Origin: Nocardia sp. NBC_00565
Lineage (GTDB): Bacteria; Actinomycetota; Actinomycetes; Mycobacteriales; Mycobacteriaceae
Length of the DNA stretch: 64,000 bases
Direction: 5' to 3'
Assembly (NCBI RefSeq): GCF_036345915.1
Contig: NZ_CP107785.1
Location: 7,688,001 to 7,752,000 of the forward strand
Shown here: one piece after another, positions 20,501 through 27,780 of the stretch
Position numbering within the stretch: the first letter of the stretch is position 1
Layout of the letters: every line of letters begins with the position of its first letter
Position numbers and translations under genes: made by a program
The notes under the pieces: model-generated
What the model saw: the letters and a program-made list of their open reading frames with translations, nothing else
The model's database searches: none
What the model was told of the DNA's origin: nothing

Positions 20501-20564
20501 GGCAACTCCAGGCGAACGCGACACGATGATCACCGACGGGCTTACCGGAGGGCTACTGGAATAG
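17559..20564 (+). CDS. sbcC: SbcC/Rad50-type ATPase
   Basis: A 1001-residue SMC-like protein. Walker A GDTGAGKSS at 31-39, long coiled-coil arms broken by a zinc hook CPVC near 466-469, then the C-terminal signature LSGGETF near 891 and Walker B LFLDEGFGSLD near 922. This is the full Rad50/SbcC plan at normal length. It forms a heterotetramer with SbcD that clamps DNA ends and gates the nuclease with ATP. Actinobacteria normally carry a chromosomal sbcCD. Here the pair closes a cluster that also encodes a Cas4-like nuclease and an SF1 helicase, which is unusual. Confidence 0.95.
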   Translation: MRPLTLKFKGLRTYRAEQEIDFTDVRLMAIIGDTGAGKSSILEALCFALYGGPTWNTKAAKSLIADGGDGTVRAELTFQANGKTWRVTRTTSAKPYPPANHHLTCLDDDTPDLDTAHAVNAQIENLVGLDYPAFLKAVVLPQGRFQDLLRANEADRTPILKAALGLEQITEIRDRARAKYDQLLPGLINLQQQRSSLIPDPDRVIHETTCALSKLAEEITALNHAGKKHAEALTVHTEATRRASEFRSTATQLDDKVPNAMTEQYQQLIELGSQLAAELSAIEEQSTEAAAHEEQLQTVLDDAQRDGIGTSDAAALLATLRSLLDQLPQIQSDHVRLHTQAAAIEAERAQLEDRKHVHAVLAHQSQQAESLATRTDSDLLNATKTLQLQRSLLRDVRVAAQNTAAASTHECTTRRAVQRNAEALTDARHASARADEHVDHAEGILAAANRKNSAAHAAAHHGPGDPCPVCVRPLPNDFQALMATDIAEAKLEVTKAKQRAKTAAQKLTTAEAAHSTTQANLATAVTATETTVNEYNTAIEALGAVLESIDLDKPDDTLLAATQYTVHEAETAKKQAQDAAKAALVAQTQDKAEITSTETGLTNRQQELAKSLKALDRRRTAALRSYDRVPTRYRISDDLSDTSINHAIGLLEPHQRRLTDTEATLKSAREHSKRLRDTKDTLTASIHNKIDKPATRLARTIHALADRAETTTHLTNPIPLPHRPEPPTVTTDAQWAREVTAAVRQIIQGCNTAAAAHDEIAINARTSMTSALADIDVNSREQLTEQLVDTRARVLKAQESQTKARTDKPLRAEFDRRITGIEPAIESLKELTALLSDGKFMAAAVKRRQRALLGIASGVLADMTHDRFAFSDDFRIIDNHTGQPRHVKTLSGGETFLASLALALALVELTSRGGGRIEALFLDEGFGSLDANALNEAMEALTRQAASGRLVAVITHMRSVAENFDNILVVGKSLGGSQAHWATPGERDTMITDGLTGGLLE

Positions 20565-21104
20565 CGACCGACCGTTTGAGCTCGCATGTCACCGCAACGC
20601 GGGGGCCCATCTCGGGGAGTTCTCGAAAGATCAAGGTGTTCAACGCCACCGACGGACTATGTACCTATTCGGCCCGGCGCGATCAATACCGTTTAGGGCG
20701 GCCCCATTGGTCGGTGGCGCGCTCCGGGAAGGTGTCTCCGGAGGCAGCGTCGAGCAGCCGTCGCTTCGCGGGGGTCCTTGATATCGAGTTCACTGTGGGT
20801 GCGAATTCTGGAGCGATGCGCAGATTTGAAATATCTTCGATGCGGTCGTCGCGGTCGCTTCGCGGGCAAACTAGGCAGCGTCCTCGAGCGCTCGGGGACG
20901 GTCAGATGCCGACGCCCGCGCAGGGTCCCCAGTCCCGGGTTAAGGCAGGAATGTCGACAGCTCGGGTTCCTGCGTGGGTCGGTCGATGACAACATCGACA
21001 GACGGCACTACCAGTGCCGGTCCTCCAGAACGTTGGAGGTCACCTCTCTAGCCAGTCGGAGGCATGGCGGGGAGTGAGCGGTAGGGGCACTCTGTCCGAC
21101 CTGG
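20565..21104. other. intergenic with a possible gene fragment
   Basis: About 540 bp after sbcC. On the minus strand an open stretch ending at TGA 20683-20685 has protein-like composition: it runs from about 20900, includes DRIEDISNLRIAPEF and ends in ATDQWGRPKRY. It lacks an upstream start other than an internal GTG at 20793, so it looks like the tail of a lost gene. I recognise no family. Nothing else in the gap is supported. Confidence 0.3.
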
Positions 21105-21458
21105 TCAGCCTTGCTGCTGTACTGACCAGGTGCGCTGCATCTGATCAAGTCGCTCGATATGGCCGGTAAGTTCTGCCGAGCGAATCTGCCGTAGTTCCTT
21201 CAAGACCGCATCCGATACCTGCATCAAGCCGGCCTTCGCAGAGTCGAAACGGTGACGCCACTGGGCGATGAGATCTGCGCCTCCGTCGCGCCGGGCAGCT
21301 TGCAGGCCGGCCAGTGCGGCAGTCACCTCGTTGGCGGCAGCTTTCTGGACCGCAAGAAGCTGTGTTCTCCAGGCGTTGGCGAGGTCGCCCTCGGCCACGC
21401 CGACAGTGATCATGGCGCGAAGCTTCTGACGTTCCAGGTCCAATTGGTTTTGCTGCAC
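21105..21458 (-). CDS. small helical protein, unknown
   Basis: A 117-residue protein, GTG start five bases after a strong GGGGAGG site. Almost all predicted helix, rich in Gln, Ala, Leu and Arg (for example MQQNQLDLERQKLRA at the start and HIERLDQMQRTW near the end), so probably a short coiled coil. No signal peptide or membrane segment. It is the last of five leftward unknown genes beside the ParB-like operon. Function unknown. Confidence 0.65.
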   Translation of the reverse strand: MQQNQLDLERQKLRAMITVGVAEGDLANAWRTQLLAVQKAAANEVTAALAGLQAARRDGGADLIAQWRHRFDSAKAGLMQVSDAVLKELRQIRSAELTGHIERLDQMQRTWSVQQQG

Positions 21459-21618
21459 GGCGACCTCCCCAGTCGGCGTTGTGTCGAACTTCGGTCAACT
21501 GTACCGCGGATCGAACTGCCAGTGAGAGTGCGTAACTCGTAGCCCCGGAGTGAGTCTCCGTTCAGCAGGCGGTCGCAACTACGACGTACGGGCATCGTCG
21601 AGGACTAGCATGCACGGA

Positions 21619-21655
21619 GAGGCCCGAACCGAGATCCCCTTCCGGTTCGGGCCTC
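21619..21655 (-). terminator. hairpin after the 129-aa gene
   Basis: Perfect 13-bp inverted repeat, GAGGCCCGAACCG and its complement, with an 11-base loop. It lies 15 bases beyond the stop at 21670 on the minus strand. There is no T-run, as is usual for actinobacterial hairpin terminators. Confidence 0.65.
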
Positions 21656-21669
21656 CGTACGTCGCCGCG

Positions 21670-22059
21670 CTACTTGCGGTTCACCAGTTGGCTGACGCGC
21701 TGGTGATTGACCCCGGTGAGCGTGGCAATGTCTCGGGCGGGGATGCCCTCGCTGTCGAGTTCGCGGACCAGGGCGTCGGTCTCGTCGGCGATCTGCTTCT
21801 TCAATGAAGCTTCTAGGGCCCGCTTTTCGAGCAGAGCTGCGGATCGCTGCTGAAGATTGGGCGTGGGGCCGACGTCTTGGACAACTATCTCGACTTCGAT
21901 TGCGGACGCTGCCATATCGGTCACGATGGCGAGCCGGTCGCGTGCGACGCTTTCGGCGTCGGCGAGCCGCACGACAGTTGCGAGCACGTCGGAGCCTACG
22001 TCGTCGCAGTTCAGTGCCCACCGGCCGTCGCGCCGCTCGACCCGGACTTCGAAGGTCAT
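21670..22059 (-). CDS. small DNA-binding protein with C-terminal helix-turn-helix
   Basis: A 129-residue protein with AGGAGA nine bases before the ATG. The N-terminal 55 residues form a strand-helix unit (RVERRDGRWAL then TVVRLADAESVARDRLA) that resembles a HicB-like fold. The C-terminus, from IPARDIATLTGVNHQRV to the end, is a clear helix-turn-helix with few residues after the recognition helix. The combination suggests an antitoxin-like or plasmid-copy regulator, but no adjacent toxin is visible. A hairpin terminator follows immediately. Confidence 0.7.
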   Translation of the reverse strand: MTFEVRVERRDGRWALNCDDVGSDVLATVVRLADAESVARDRLAIVTDMAASAIEVEIVVQDVGPTPNLQQRSAALLEKRALEASLKKQIADETDALVRELDSEGIPARDIATLTGVNHQRVSQLVNRK

Positions 22060-22214
22060 GGCCGTTGTCTCCTGCGTCTCGCACGATGTCGCCCTTTGGG
22101 TGCGGCAGTGTGGTGCGCGCTCCCGCAGGTCTTCTGGGTTCCCAGCGCGGCAAAGTTACCAAAGGCTCATGCTCGCGGACGCACCCTGACGGCTGGGGGC
22201 TCATATGCCCGCGT

Positions 22215-22496
22215 CTAGGTGGTCGATCGGGCTTCGATCTGGTCTATCGCAGCCAGAAGGGCATACCGGTCAGGTTTCCCTTGTGAATCACGACCGGTGG
22301 ACAAGATTGAAATGGTCTGCCGTTCGACGGTGAGTACGTAGATGGGCAGGATGTCCTTGTGGTGGACATTGGCGACAGCGGTCCTCGCGGCAGCCGTGAC
22401 CGCGCGCACTGCGCGGGGCCGGTCGTCGGAGTGGCCGTCCACGGTTCGTTCGGCGCCGGTACTGGTGATGACGGTCGTCAGAGCCCAAGTGATCAT
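22215..22496 (-). CDS. small unknown protein
   Basis: A 93-residue protein from the ATG at 22496. An upstream in-frame extension to 22724 reads like non-coding sequence and overlaps DnaA-box-like sites, so I reject it. The body alternates short strands and helices (VRAVTAAARTAVANVHH, then ILPIYVLTVERQTISIL). No motif recognised. The ribosome site is weak (GGAT). It lies in the leftward group of unknown genes next to the partition operon. Confidence 0.5.
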   Translation of the reverse strand: MITWALTTVITSTGAERTVDGHSDDRPRAVRAVTAAARTAVANVHHKDILPIYVLTVERQTISILSTGRDSQGKPDRYALLAAIDQIEARSTT

Positions 22497-22591
22497 GATG
22501 TATCCATTCGTGGTTACACGCGGAATGCCGGATATCCGGTCGTCACCATCCTGGGTCTCGGGTTCTCTGCGTCGGCCGCGCTGTGGTGGAT

Positions 22592-22619
22592 TGTGGATGA
22601 ATCCCAGGGTTGTGGATAA
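22592..22619 (-). other. two DnaA-box-like sites in tandem
   Basis: On the minus strand TTATCCACA (22611-22619) is an exact DnaA box and TCATCCACA (22592-22600) differs at one base; they have the same orientation and are 19 bp apart. They fall in the 228-bp gap between two leftward genes, 2 kb from a ParB-like gene. Could be part of an origin of replication, but no Rep gene or AT-rich unwinding region is visible. Confidence 0.4.
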
Positions 22620-22724
22620 CGCGCGATCAGCCCGGCGGGCGGGTTGAGTTGGTTGACTCGCGGACACGTCGGGGGGAGTCGGCATCGCTGTGCGCTCTGC
22701 CGACTTCCGTCCTGAGATCACCAA

Positions 22725-23342
22725 TCAGTACTCGGGCCAGCCGGTCCCTCGACGCTGGAGAGAGCTGTGATGTTTGTGCTTCCATGTGTCAGTGATCGGG
22801 TTGCGCGTGTAGCGCTCTCCATCTGGATAGACGGTGATGGCGAGCCGATGCGCGTGTACGAGCGCTTTGATGGCGCTGTTGAGGCTGGCTTGGTCCAGGA
22901 TCTGGAAGGTGATCGGTGGGACCGTCAGCGAGACGTAGCTTATCGAGCGCCGAATAGCGAGGTGGTACATCCGTTCGATGGATGCCGCTCCCTGCGGTGT
23001 GCGCGTCCAGGTAATCGTGGCAAGGGCAGCTACGTCGAACGGAGACTCTTCGACGGCGGGCAGCGGAACACGCGGAAGCACGTCCATCATGCCCTGTCGT
23101 GCCAGACCGAACAGCCCCAGCATCATCTGCACCTGTTCTGCCGAGGTGAACGTCATAACGATCCTCCCCCAGCGCAGGACGATCCGTGCATCGGTTCCGT
23201 GGGCGCCGATGATGTCGATGGCGGTTTCTTGCTCTCCTGCGAGCATCGCGTTGACCGTGGTGACAATCCCCGCGATGCGATCGACGTCCGGGCGGCGAAT
23301 CTGGCTGATCAGGTTCGGATTTGCGGTGCGCTTCTTAGTCAT
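22725..23342 (-). CDS. unknown protein of the plasmid-maintenance region
   Basis: A 205-residue protein from ATG 23342 (MTKKRTANPN), chosen over the longer frame because it begins 16 bases after the upstream gene and the extension overlaps that gene. The basic N-terminus is followed by a globular alpha/beta body with strands such as DARIVLRWGRIVMTF and SISYVSLTVPPITFQIL. No catalytic motif is evident. Co-transcribed with the 389-aa gene and probably controlled from the inverted repeat at 24577. Function unknown. Confidence 0.7.
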   Translation of the reverse strand: MTKKRTANPNLISQIRRPDVDRIAGIVTTVNAMLAGEQETAIDIIGAHGTDARIVLRWGRIVMTFTSAEQVQMMLGLFGLARQGMMDVLPRVPLPAVEESPFDVAALATITWTRTPQGAASIERMYHLAIRRSISYVSLTVPPITFQILDQASLNSAIKALVHAHRLAITVYPDGERYTRNPITDTWKHKHHSSLQRRGTGWPEY

Positions 23343-23358
23343 GATTCTGATTCCTCGA

Positions 23359-24528
23359 TCACCAAGTGAGTTGAACGTCGGCCGGAGACCCGGTAGGCGC
23401 TGCACCGATATGAATTGACTTGGGGGCCAGCCGAGTTGAGCCCCAGAGGCGGATGATCGCGGCGTCGAGCGCCTGGGTGACGATGGCGTTGTCAGGCCAC
23501 CCGTATGTGCGGCCGACGACGCGGCACCTGTCGGTAGCCTCGAACTGCGCGGTGAGCAAAGCGCTGACGAATCTCACGTATTCGGCTTCGTCGGCCCAGT
23601 CGTCGGGCAGCTCGGCCACGGCTCGGTGATCGCACCACCGCCGGGCATCTGCGGCCAGCGCAGCGGCAAAGTCAGGCGTGTAATAGGTGAAGTAGACCCG
23701 TTCTTCGCCCGTGTTCGTGAGGATGTGCAGCGAGCGGTTGTCGTTGCGGTATCGGATAATCCGTATGTCTGGCGACTGGGTCGCCCATAGGTTCAGACCC
23801 GTCAGATACGCGGCAGCAACCGAGGCTGGCACGTAGTCCAGGATCTTGAGTCGCCCGTTGGGCACCGAACCGAAGGTGTTGAGGCCGACGGTGATCCGAT
23901 CTTCCGGCGTCGGCCCGAAGCCGATACTCGACAGGTTCGGGAAGGGCTGGCTGGCCTGCCATTCGGCCTGCTCCGACCAGTAAGCATCAGGGTCGGGCAT
24001 GCCGAATGTGAGAGCTTGCGCGTCCTCGATGTATCCGTTCAGTTCTCGCATAGTTGCGGCCAGCGACGAGACGGTGGGAAGTTTCGTGTCTGGGTCCTCT
24101 GCGCCCATGCCATTCATCCGCCGCTGGCGTGCGACACGATCGCGGCAGGCACCGATGATGACGTAGGCGACCTCTAGCAAATCAACGAGCGAGTCTCCCT
24201 CTGCGACGATGAGCCACTGGCGATCTCGCCGACCGAGCCTGACTCGCATGCGGAATCCGAAGGCCGAGCTGTCTTGTTTCAGCGTGTACTCGAAGTCCAG
24301 ATCCTCCGGAATCTGCTCGACGCGTTCGATGTCGAGGGACGCGCGGTCGACGTCGGGGGCGCCGACCCATTCTTCCCACGCGGCCACCGTCAACGGCGAT
24401 CCAGCCTGCTGAGTTTCGTACACCCATCTGGCGATGAGTGGCAGTTGTCGCTCCGGCGCACCCAATGCCTGCAGGAAGGCTGCCTCCGTTCCGTGGAATT
24501 CCAACCGCGTAATCGATCGTGCAGTCAT
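23359..24528 (-). CDS. unknown 389-residue protein divergent from the ParB operon
   Basis: ATG at 24528 follows a strong AGGAGGGG site. Soluble, mixed alpha/beta, slightly acidic, with no signal peptide, membrane span or nucleotide-binding motif. Segments such as TPEDRITVGLNTFGSVPNGRL and IRIIRYRNDNRSLHIL look like an ordered beta-rich domain in the second half. It heads a leftward group of unknown genes whose promoter must overlap the perfect palindrome at 24577-24616, shared with the rightward ParB-like operon. Function unknown. Confidence 0.75.
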   Translation of the reverse strand: MTARSITRLEFHGTEAAFLQALGAPERQLPLIARWVYETQQAGSPLTVAAWEEWVGAPDVDRASLDIERVEQIPEDLDFEYTLKQDSSAFGFRMRVRLGRRDRQWLIVAEGDSLVDLLEVAYVIIGACRDRVARQRRMNGMGAEDPDTKLPTVSSLAATMRELNGYIEDAQALTFGMPDPDAYWSEQAEWQASQPFPNLSSIGFGPTPEDRITVGLNTFGSVPNGRLKILDYVPASVAAAYLTGLNLWATQSPDIRIIRYRNDNRSLHILTNTGEERVYFTYYTPDFAAALAADARRWCDHRAVAELPDDWADEAEYVRFVSALLTAQFEATDRCRVVGRTYGWPDNAIVTQALDAAIIRLWGSTRLAPKSIHIGAAPTGSPADVQLTW

Positions 24529-24576
24529 TTCCCCTCCTTGCCTGTGGTTTTCGGATGACCCCCATCCGACGATCTC

Positions 24577-24616
24577 AGTCTATCTACTAGACTAACTTCA
24601 GTCTAGTAGATAGACT
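24577..24616. promoter_or_regulatory. 17-bp perfect inverted repeat between divergent operons
   Basis: Arms AGTCTATCTACTAGACT (24577-24593) and its exact complement (24600-24616) flank the spacer AACTTC. Each arm is itself quasi-symmetric (AGTCTA...TAGACT), so four half-sites can be read. The element is AT-rich in GC-rich DNA and sits midway between the start codons at 24528 and 24654. It is well placed as an operator for both operons, perhaps bound by the ParB-like or another local protein. Confidence 0.7.
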
Positions 24617-24653
24617 GCCAGCATCAGATCAGCCACGAGAGGGAGGGACCGCA

Positions 24654-24986
24654 ATGACCGGCCGCCGAAAGTCCAGCAAGACAACCGTTTTCGCGAAGCT
24701 GCGGAGCGGACTGCGCCGAGCGCGTGGAAGGCATCAGAAGGGACTGGTCCGCGCCACTCGATGCGCGTGCGGATTCGCCCGGATCGTGATGGACGACCCC
24801 GCCGTCAATCAGGTTCTCGATCAACGACTCCGACTCGTGAACGAGCTGGTGTTGGACATGTATCAGGCAGCACTGACCGCTCAGGGGCGCGCAGTCAGTG
24901 AGGCCGAGCGCGAATTCGCAAGGGCGCGAGCACATGTCGCGACATTGCTGGGCCTGTGCGCCAACTGCGACACCAGCCACCGCTGA
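24654..24986 (+). CDS. small basic protein with two Cys pairs
   Basis: A 110-residue protein, GGGAGGG site before the ATG. The first 45 residues are strongly basic (Arg/Lys-rich). CACG near residue 38 and CANC near residue 102 form two CxxC-like pairs that could bind zinc. The middle is one long helix. First gene of the rightward operon with the ParB-like gene, 26 bases upstream of it. The basic, possibly zinc-stabilised character suggests nucleic-acid binding. Function unknown. Confidence 0.65.
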   Translation: MTGRRKSSKTTVFAKLRSGLRRARGRHQKGLVRATRCACGFARIVMDDPAVNQVLDQRLRLVNELVLDMYQAALTAQGRAVSEAEREFARARAHVATLLGLCANCDTSHR

Positions 24987-25012
24987 ATCCGACCGAGAAA
25001 GGCACTCATCTG

Positions 25013-26569
25013 ATGACGAAAACCACGATTACTCAGACTCGCCTGGTCGATCCGGCGACGCTCAAGCTCACCAAGAACATCCGCCAAATCCGCCGATCAG
25101 AGCGCTACAAGAGGATGGTCCGGTCCGTCCGCGAAGTCGGTCTGTTGCAGCCACCGGTCGTTGTCGAGACCGAAGGCGGCGAACTCGAGGTCAGGCTTGG
25201 ACAACATCGCACATTGGCGGCAGTCGAGGTCGGCCTGACCGAGATCCTGGTGTTGGTCCTTGATGCCACTGGCGGCGACCTTGTGCGGATGCTCCAGCAG
25301 TACGCGGAGAACAAGCACCGCATCGAACTCACCCGCGAGGAGGAGCTGTCCACGTTCGAGCAACTGTCGATGTTCGGCCTGAGTGCCGACCAGATCGCCC
25401 AGCGGACAGTCAATGAGGCGACCGTGGTGAGCAAGTCGTTGAAGGTCGCCAGCTCGCCGGACAAGCGCAAGAAGTTCGCCACCGGCGAATGGACGCTCCA
25501 GCGTGCCGCCGCCTTGCTCGACTTCGAGGATGACCCCGAAGCTACACGCGAACTGCAATGGGTGGACGAACGCAGGGTCGAGGAGCGAGCCGCGTCACTG
25601 CACAGGAAGCGCGCGGTCAGACTGGCTCGCGCCGAGGCGTCCGAACCCTACGAGCGGATGGGCCATCCCGTGCTCGACGCCAAGCCGTGGGGACAAGACC
25701 CGCCGTTCGCCTTGCATCGGTTACGCACGAAGGACGACGCCCCTGTCACCGCCGACCTGATCGACCGCGCACATCTGGCGGTGTATCTCGATGATGACGA
25801 GCAGTACTTCCACCGAACGACCGGCGAGCGCTTGGCGATCCAGCAAATCGACTGGGGCAACGACGATTCCGATGACGACGAAGACGAGGAGGCAGACGAG
25901 TCCGACGAGGGCATTTCGGACTCGTCCGACGCTGATAGCCCGCAACCTGCCAAGGTCCCGTTGGCTGACGTAGAACCACGTCTGGCGTGGACCCCTGTCT
26001 ACTTCTGCACCGACCCGGCTGCGTACGAGTTCACCGTGAGTGGTCGCAAGCTGGAGTCGGCCGAGGAGAAGAAGGCGAAGAACGCCAAGGTCCGAAGCCA
26101 CAACGCGGCGTGGCGCGAGGAACAACCCCGCCGGATCGAATGGCTCCGGCGCTTCCTGGAAAGGCCCGAAGAACCGGTCGGTGCCCCGGAGTTCGTCACT
26201 TATGTCATGGCCAACTGGCCCGATGAAATCGCGCACGGCAAAGCACATTCGCTGACCGGGCAGTTGCTGACCGGACACGAGGCGCACCGCCTCTACAAAG
26301 ACGGCTCCACCCTGAATTCGCACATCGAAAGCGCTTCAGCCGCACGCCAACACATGATGCAGCTCGCGATGGCCATCTGCGGACTCGAAGCGGCTATGAC
26401 CGAATGGGCATGGCGCGAAATCAAGCGCCGCAACGTCTATTTCCTGCGCTTCATCGCCTCGCAGGGCTACGAGCTGAGCCGGATCGAACGCATCGCGTGC
26501 GGGGAAGAAATCCAACTTCTCCCGGCGCAAGAGACCACCACACCAGGCCCCGCTACGAGCGCCGCGTAG
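25013..26569 (+). CDS. ParB/Spo0J-like DNA-binding protein
   Basis: A 518-residue protein from ATG 25013, 26 bases after the previous stop. The N-terminal ParB/sulfiredoxin-like domain shows LLQPPVVVE and the box LGQHRTLAAVEVG in place of the usual GxRR, so CTP binding may differ. A helix-turn-helix follows (LSADQIAQRTVNEATVV near 120-137). A linker of almost only Asp, Glu and Ser near residues 285-310 precedes a 200-residue C-terminal domain I do not recognise. Classical ParB is about 300 residues and paired with ParA; no ParA is in the window. It may serve in partition, as an operon regulator, or both. Confidence 0.8.
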   Translation: MTKTTITQTRLVDPATLKLTKNIRQIRRSERYKRMVRSVREVGLLQPPVVVETEGGELEVRLGQHRTLAAVEVGLTEILVLVLDATGGDLVRMLQQYAENKHRIELTREEELSTFEQLSMFGLSADQIAQRTVNEATVVSKSLKVASSPDKRKKFATGEWTLQRAAALLDFEDDPEATRELQWVDERRVEERAASLHRKRAVRLARAEASEPYERMGHPVLDAKPWGQDPPFALHRLRTKDDAPVTADLIDRAHLAVYLDDDEQYFHRTTGERLAIQQIDWGNDDSDDDEDEEADESDEGISDSSDADSPQPAKVPLADVEPRLAWTPVYFCTDPAAYEFTVSGRKLESAEEKKAKNAKVRSHNAAWREEQPRRIEWLRRFLERPEEPVGAPEFVTYVMANWPDEIAHGKAHSLTGQLLTGHEAHRLYKDGSTLNSHIESASAARQHMMQLAMAICGLEAAMTEWAWREIKRRNVYFLRFIASQGYELSRIERIACGEEIQLLPAQETTTPGPATSAA

Positions 26570-26583
26570 CAAGGAGAATCGCA

Positions 26584-27096
26584 ATGACAAAGTCAAATCG
26601 TCAGTCACACAACCTCTCTCGTGACGAACTCCTTGCAGATGCCAAGGATCGGAGCACCGAAGAACTGGCCTACTCCCTGGATCAGATTGGCGAACGCCAG
26701 TACCTCACCGAGGCAGAGCGCCTGCATCGCAAGGTCATCATCGAAACTCTCTGCCAACGCCACCACGAGATCTCCACCGCGTACAAGGAATGGTCATCGA
26801 ACCCGACGACGATGCAGAGAGCCGACGAGGTGGTCGGTGCCGCCGCTTACCTGGTGGCCTTCCGTCGGATCGAAGACAGAATGATGGGCGCTGCCTCGTT
26901 CTCCGAACTGACCGACGACGACCGATTCGTGATCGAACGCGCTGTGGCAGTGGCGCGAACCCGCCTCGCTGTCGTCATCGACAAGCTGGGAGCGTTGCCA
27001 TCCAAGGACGATCTTCGCTATCTGGGTCTCTACAACGCGCGCCATGAGCTGTCCAGCTTCATCGACCTTTGGTCGTCAGCGCTCGACGACGAATAG
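26584..27096 (+). CDS. small helical protein downstream of parB-like gene
   Basis: A 170-residue protein from ATG 26584 with AAGGAGAA directly upstream, 14 bases after the ParB-like stop, so the last gene of that operon. The in-frame extension to 26404 lies inside the preceding gene and is rejected. Sequence is almost all helix and highly charged (for example STEELAYSLDQIGERQYL). No known motif. A strong hairpin terminator follows. It may be an accessory partition or relaxosome factor, but nothing in the sequence proves that. Confidence 0.7.
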   Translation: MTKSNRQSHNLSRDELLADAKDRSTEELAYSLDQIGERQYLTEAERLHRKVIIETLCQRHHEISTAYKEWSSNPTTMQRADEVVGAAAYLVAFRRIEDRMMGAASFSELTDDDRFVIERAVAVARTRLAVVIDKLGALPSKDDLRYLGLYNARHELSSFIDLWSSALDDE

Positions 27097-27210
27097 CGAG
27101 TTGTCCGAACTGCAAAGGGCGCGCCGCCGCAGTGGTGGTGGTGCGCCATACGGACTCGGGCGTTATCCCCTACTGGCGTAGCTGCTCCGGTCAGCGCAAC
27201 GAGCCTGCGA

Positions 27211-27258
27211 ATAGTGCGGCGCGCCGGGACCTTCGATGGTCCTGGCGCGCCGCACTAT
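27211..27258. terminator. bidirectional hairpin terminator
   Basis: A 21-bp inverted repeat (ATAGTGCGGCGCGCCGGGACC and complement, one mismatch that allows a G-U pair) with loop TTCGAT. It lies between the rightward ParB-like operon (stop 27096) and the leftward gene ending at 27283, so it can stop both. Confidence 0.75.
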
Positions 27259-27282
27259 GTCGTTCACCGTCCTGCACCGCGA

Positions 27283-27753
27283 TCAGGAGGCCGTCCCTTG
27301 TGGAAACTGGGGACCAGCGACCTCGGTGGCCGCAGATTCGCCAGGGGAGGCCGCAAACGGGGCATCCGATTCATCGGAGGGAATACCTTTACGCACCTTC
27401 TCGGGGCGCGCCGGTTTCCTGATGGCGTTGGCATCGTCGACGCGCGCCACCAGCTTGATCAGCCTGTTGACCTCCGCCACGGGCCAGTCGAGGTGTGCGG
27501 CGATCTCGGCCGGTTTCACACCTCTCCCCCGTACCCGGTCTAGGCACTCACCCTGCCGGTGTTCGAGTTCCTCGACCACCGAGCAGCGATGTACGGCGAT
27601 CTGCTGGCTGACTTCGAGTGCGGCGAGAAGGTCGGTCTCGGTGTCTTTGTCGCGTTGTGCTCTCGCGTCACGTTCTTCGCGGCGGCGGCTGATCATCCGC
27701 TCTCGGATGTGCTGTCGCCCCTTGATTGCCGGTTTCCGTCGTTCGGCCATCAT
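27283..27753 (-). CDS. small basic protein with helix-turn-helix-like segment, next to relaxase
   Basis: A 156-residue protein. Start placed at the first of two adjacent ATGs (27753), seven bases after GAAGGA. The N-terminal 45 residues are very basic (RERMISRRREERDARAQR). A long helix follows, and around residues 78-100 VKPAEIAAHLDWPVAEVNRL looks like a helix-turn-helix. The tail is acidic and probably disordered. It is divergent from the MobF relaxase across a 426-bp gap with hairpins. That position and the DNA-binding look suit a relaxosome accessory protein (oriT binder), which is inference. Confidence 0.6.
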   Translation of the reverse strand: MMAERRKPAIKGRQHIRERMISRRREERDARAQRDKDTETDLLAALEVSQQIAVHRCSVVEELEHRQGECLDRVRGRGVKPAEIAAHLDWPVAEVNRLIKLVARVDDANAIRKPARPEKVRKGIPSDESDAPFAASPGESAATEVAGPQFPQGTAS

Positions 27754-27780
27754 GGCCTGTCCTTCCCCCGGAACAGGCAT

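Noticed and set aside
22767..23369. 200-codon plus-strand frame
   Set aside because: Antisense to the 205-aa gene, which has better composition and spacing.
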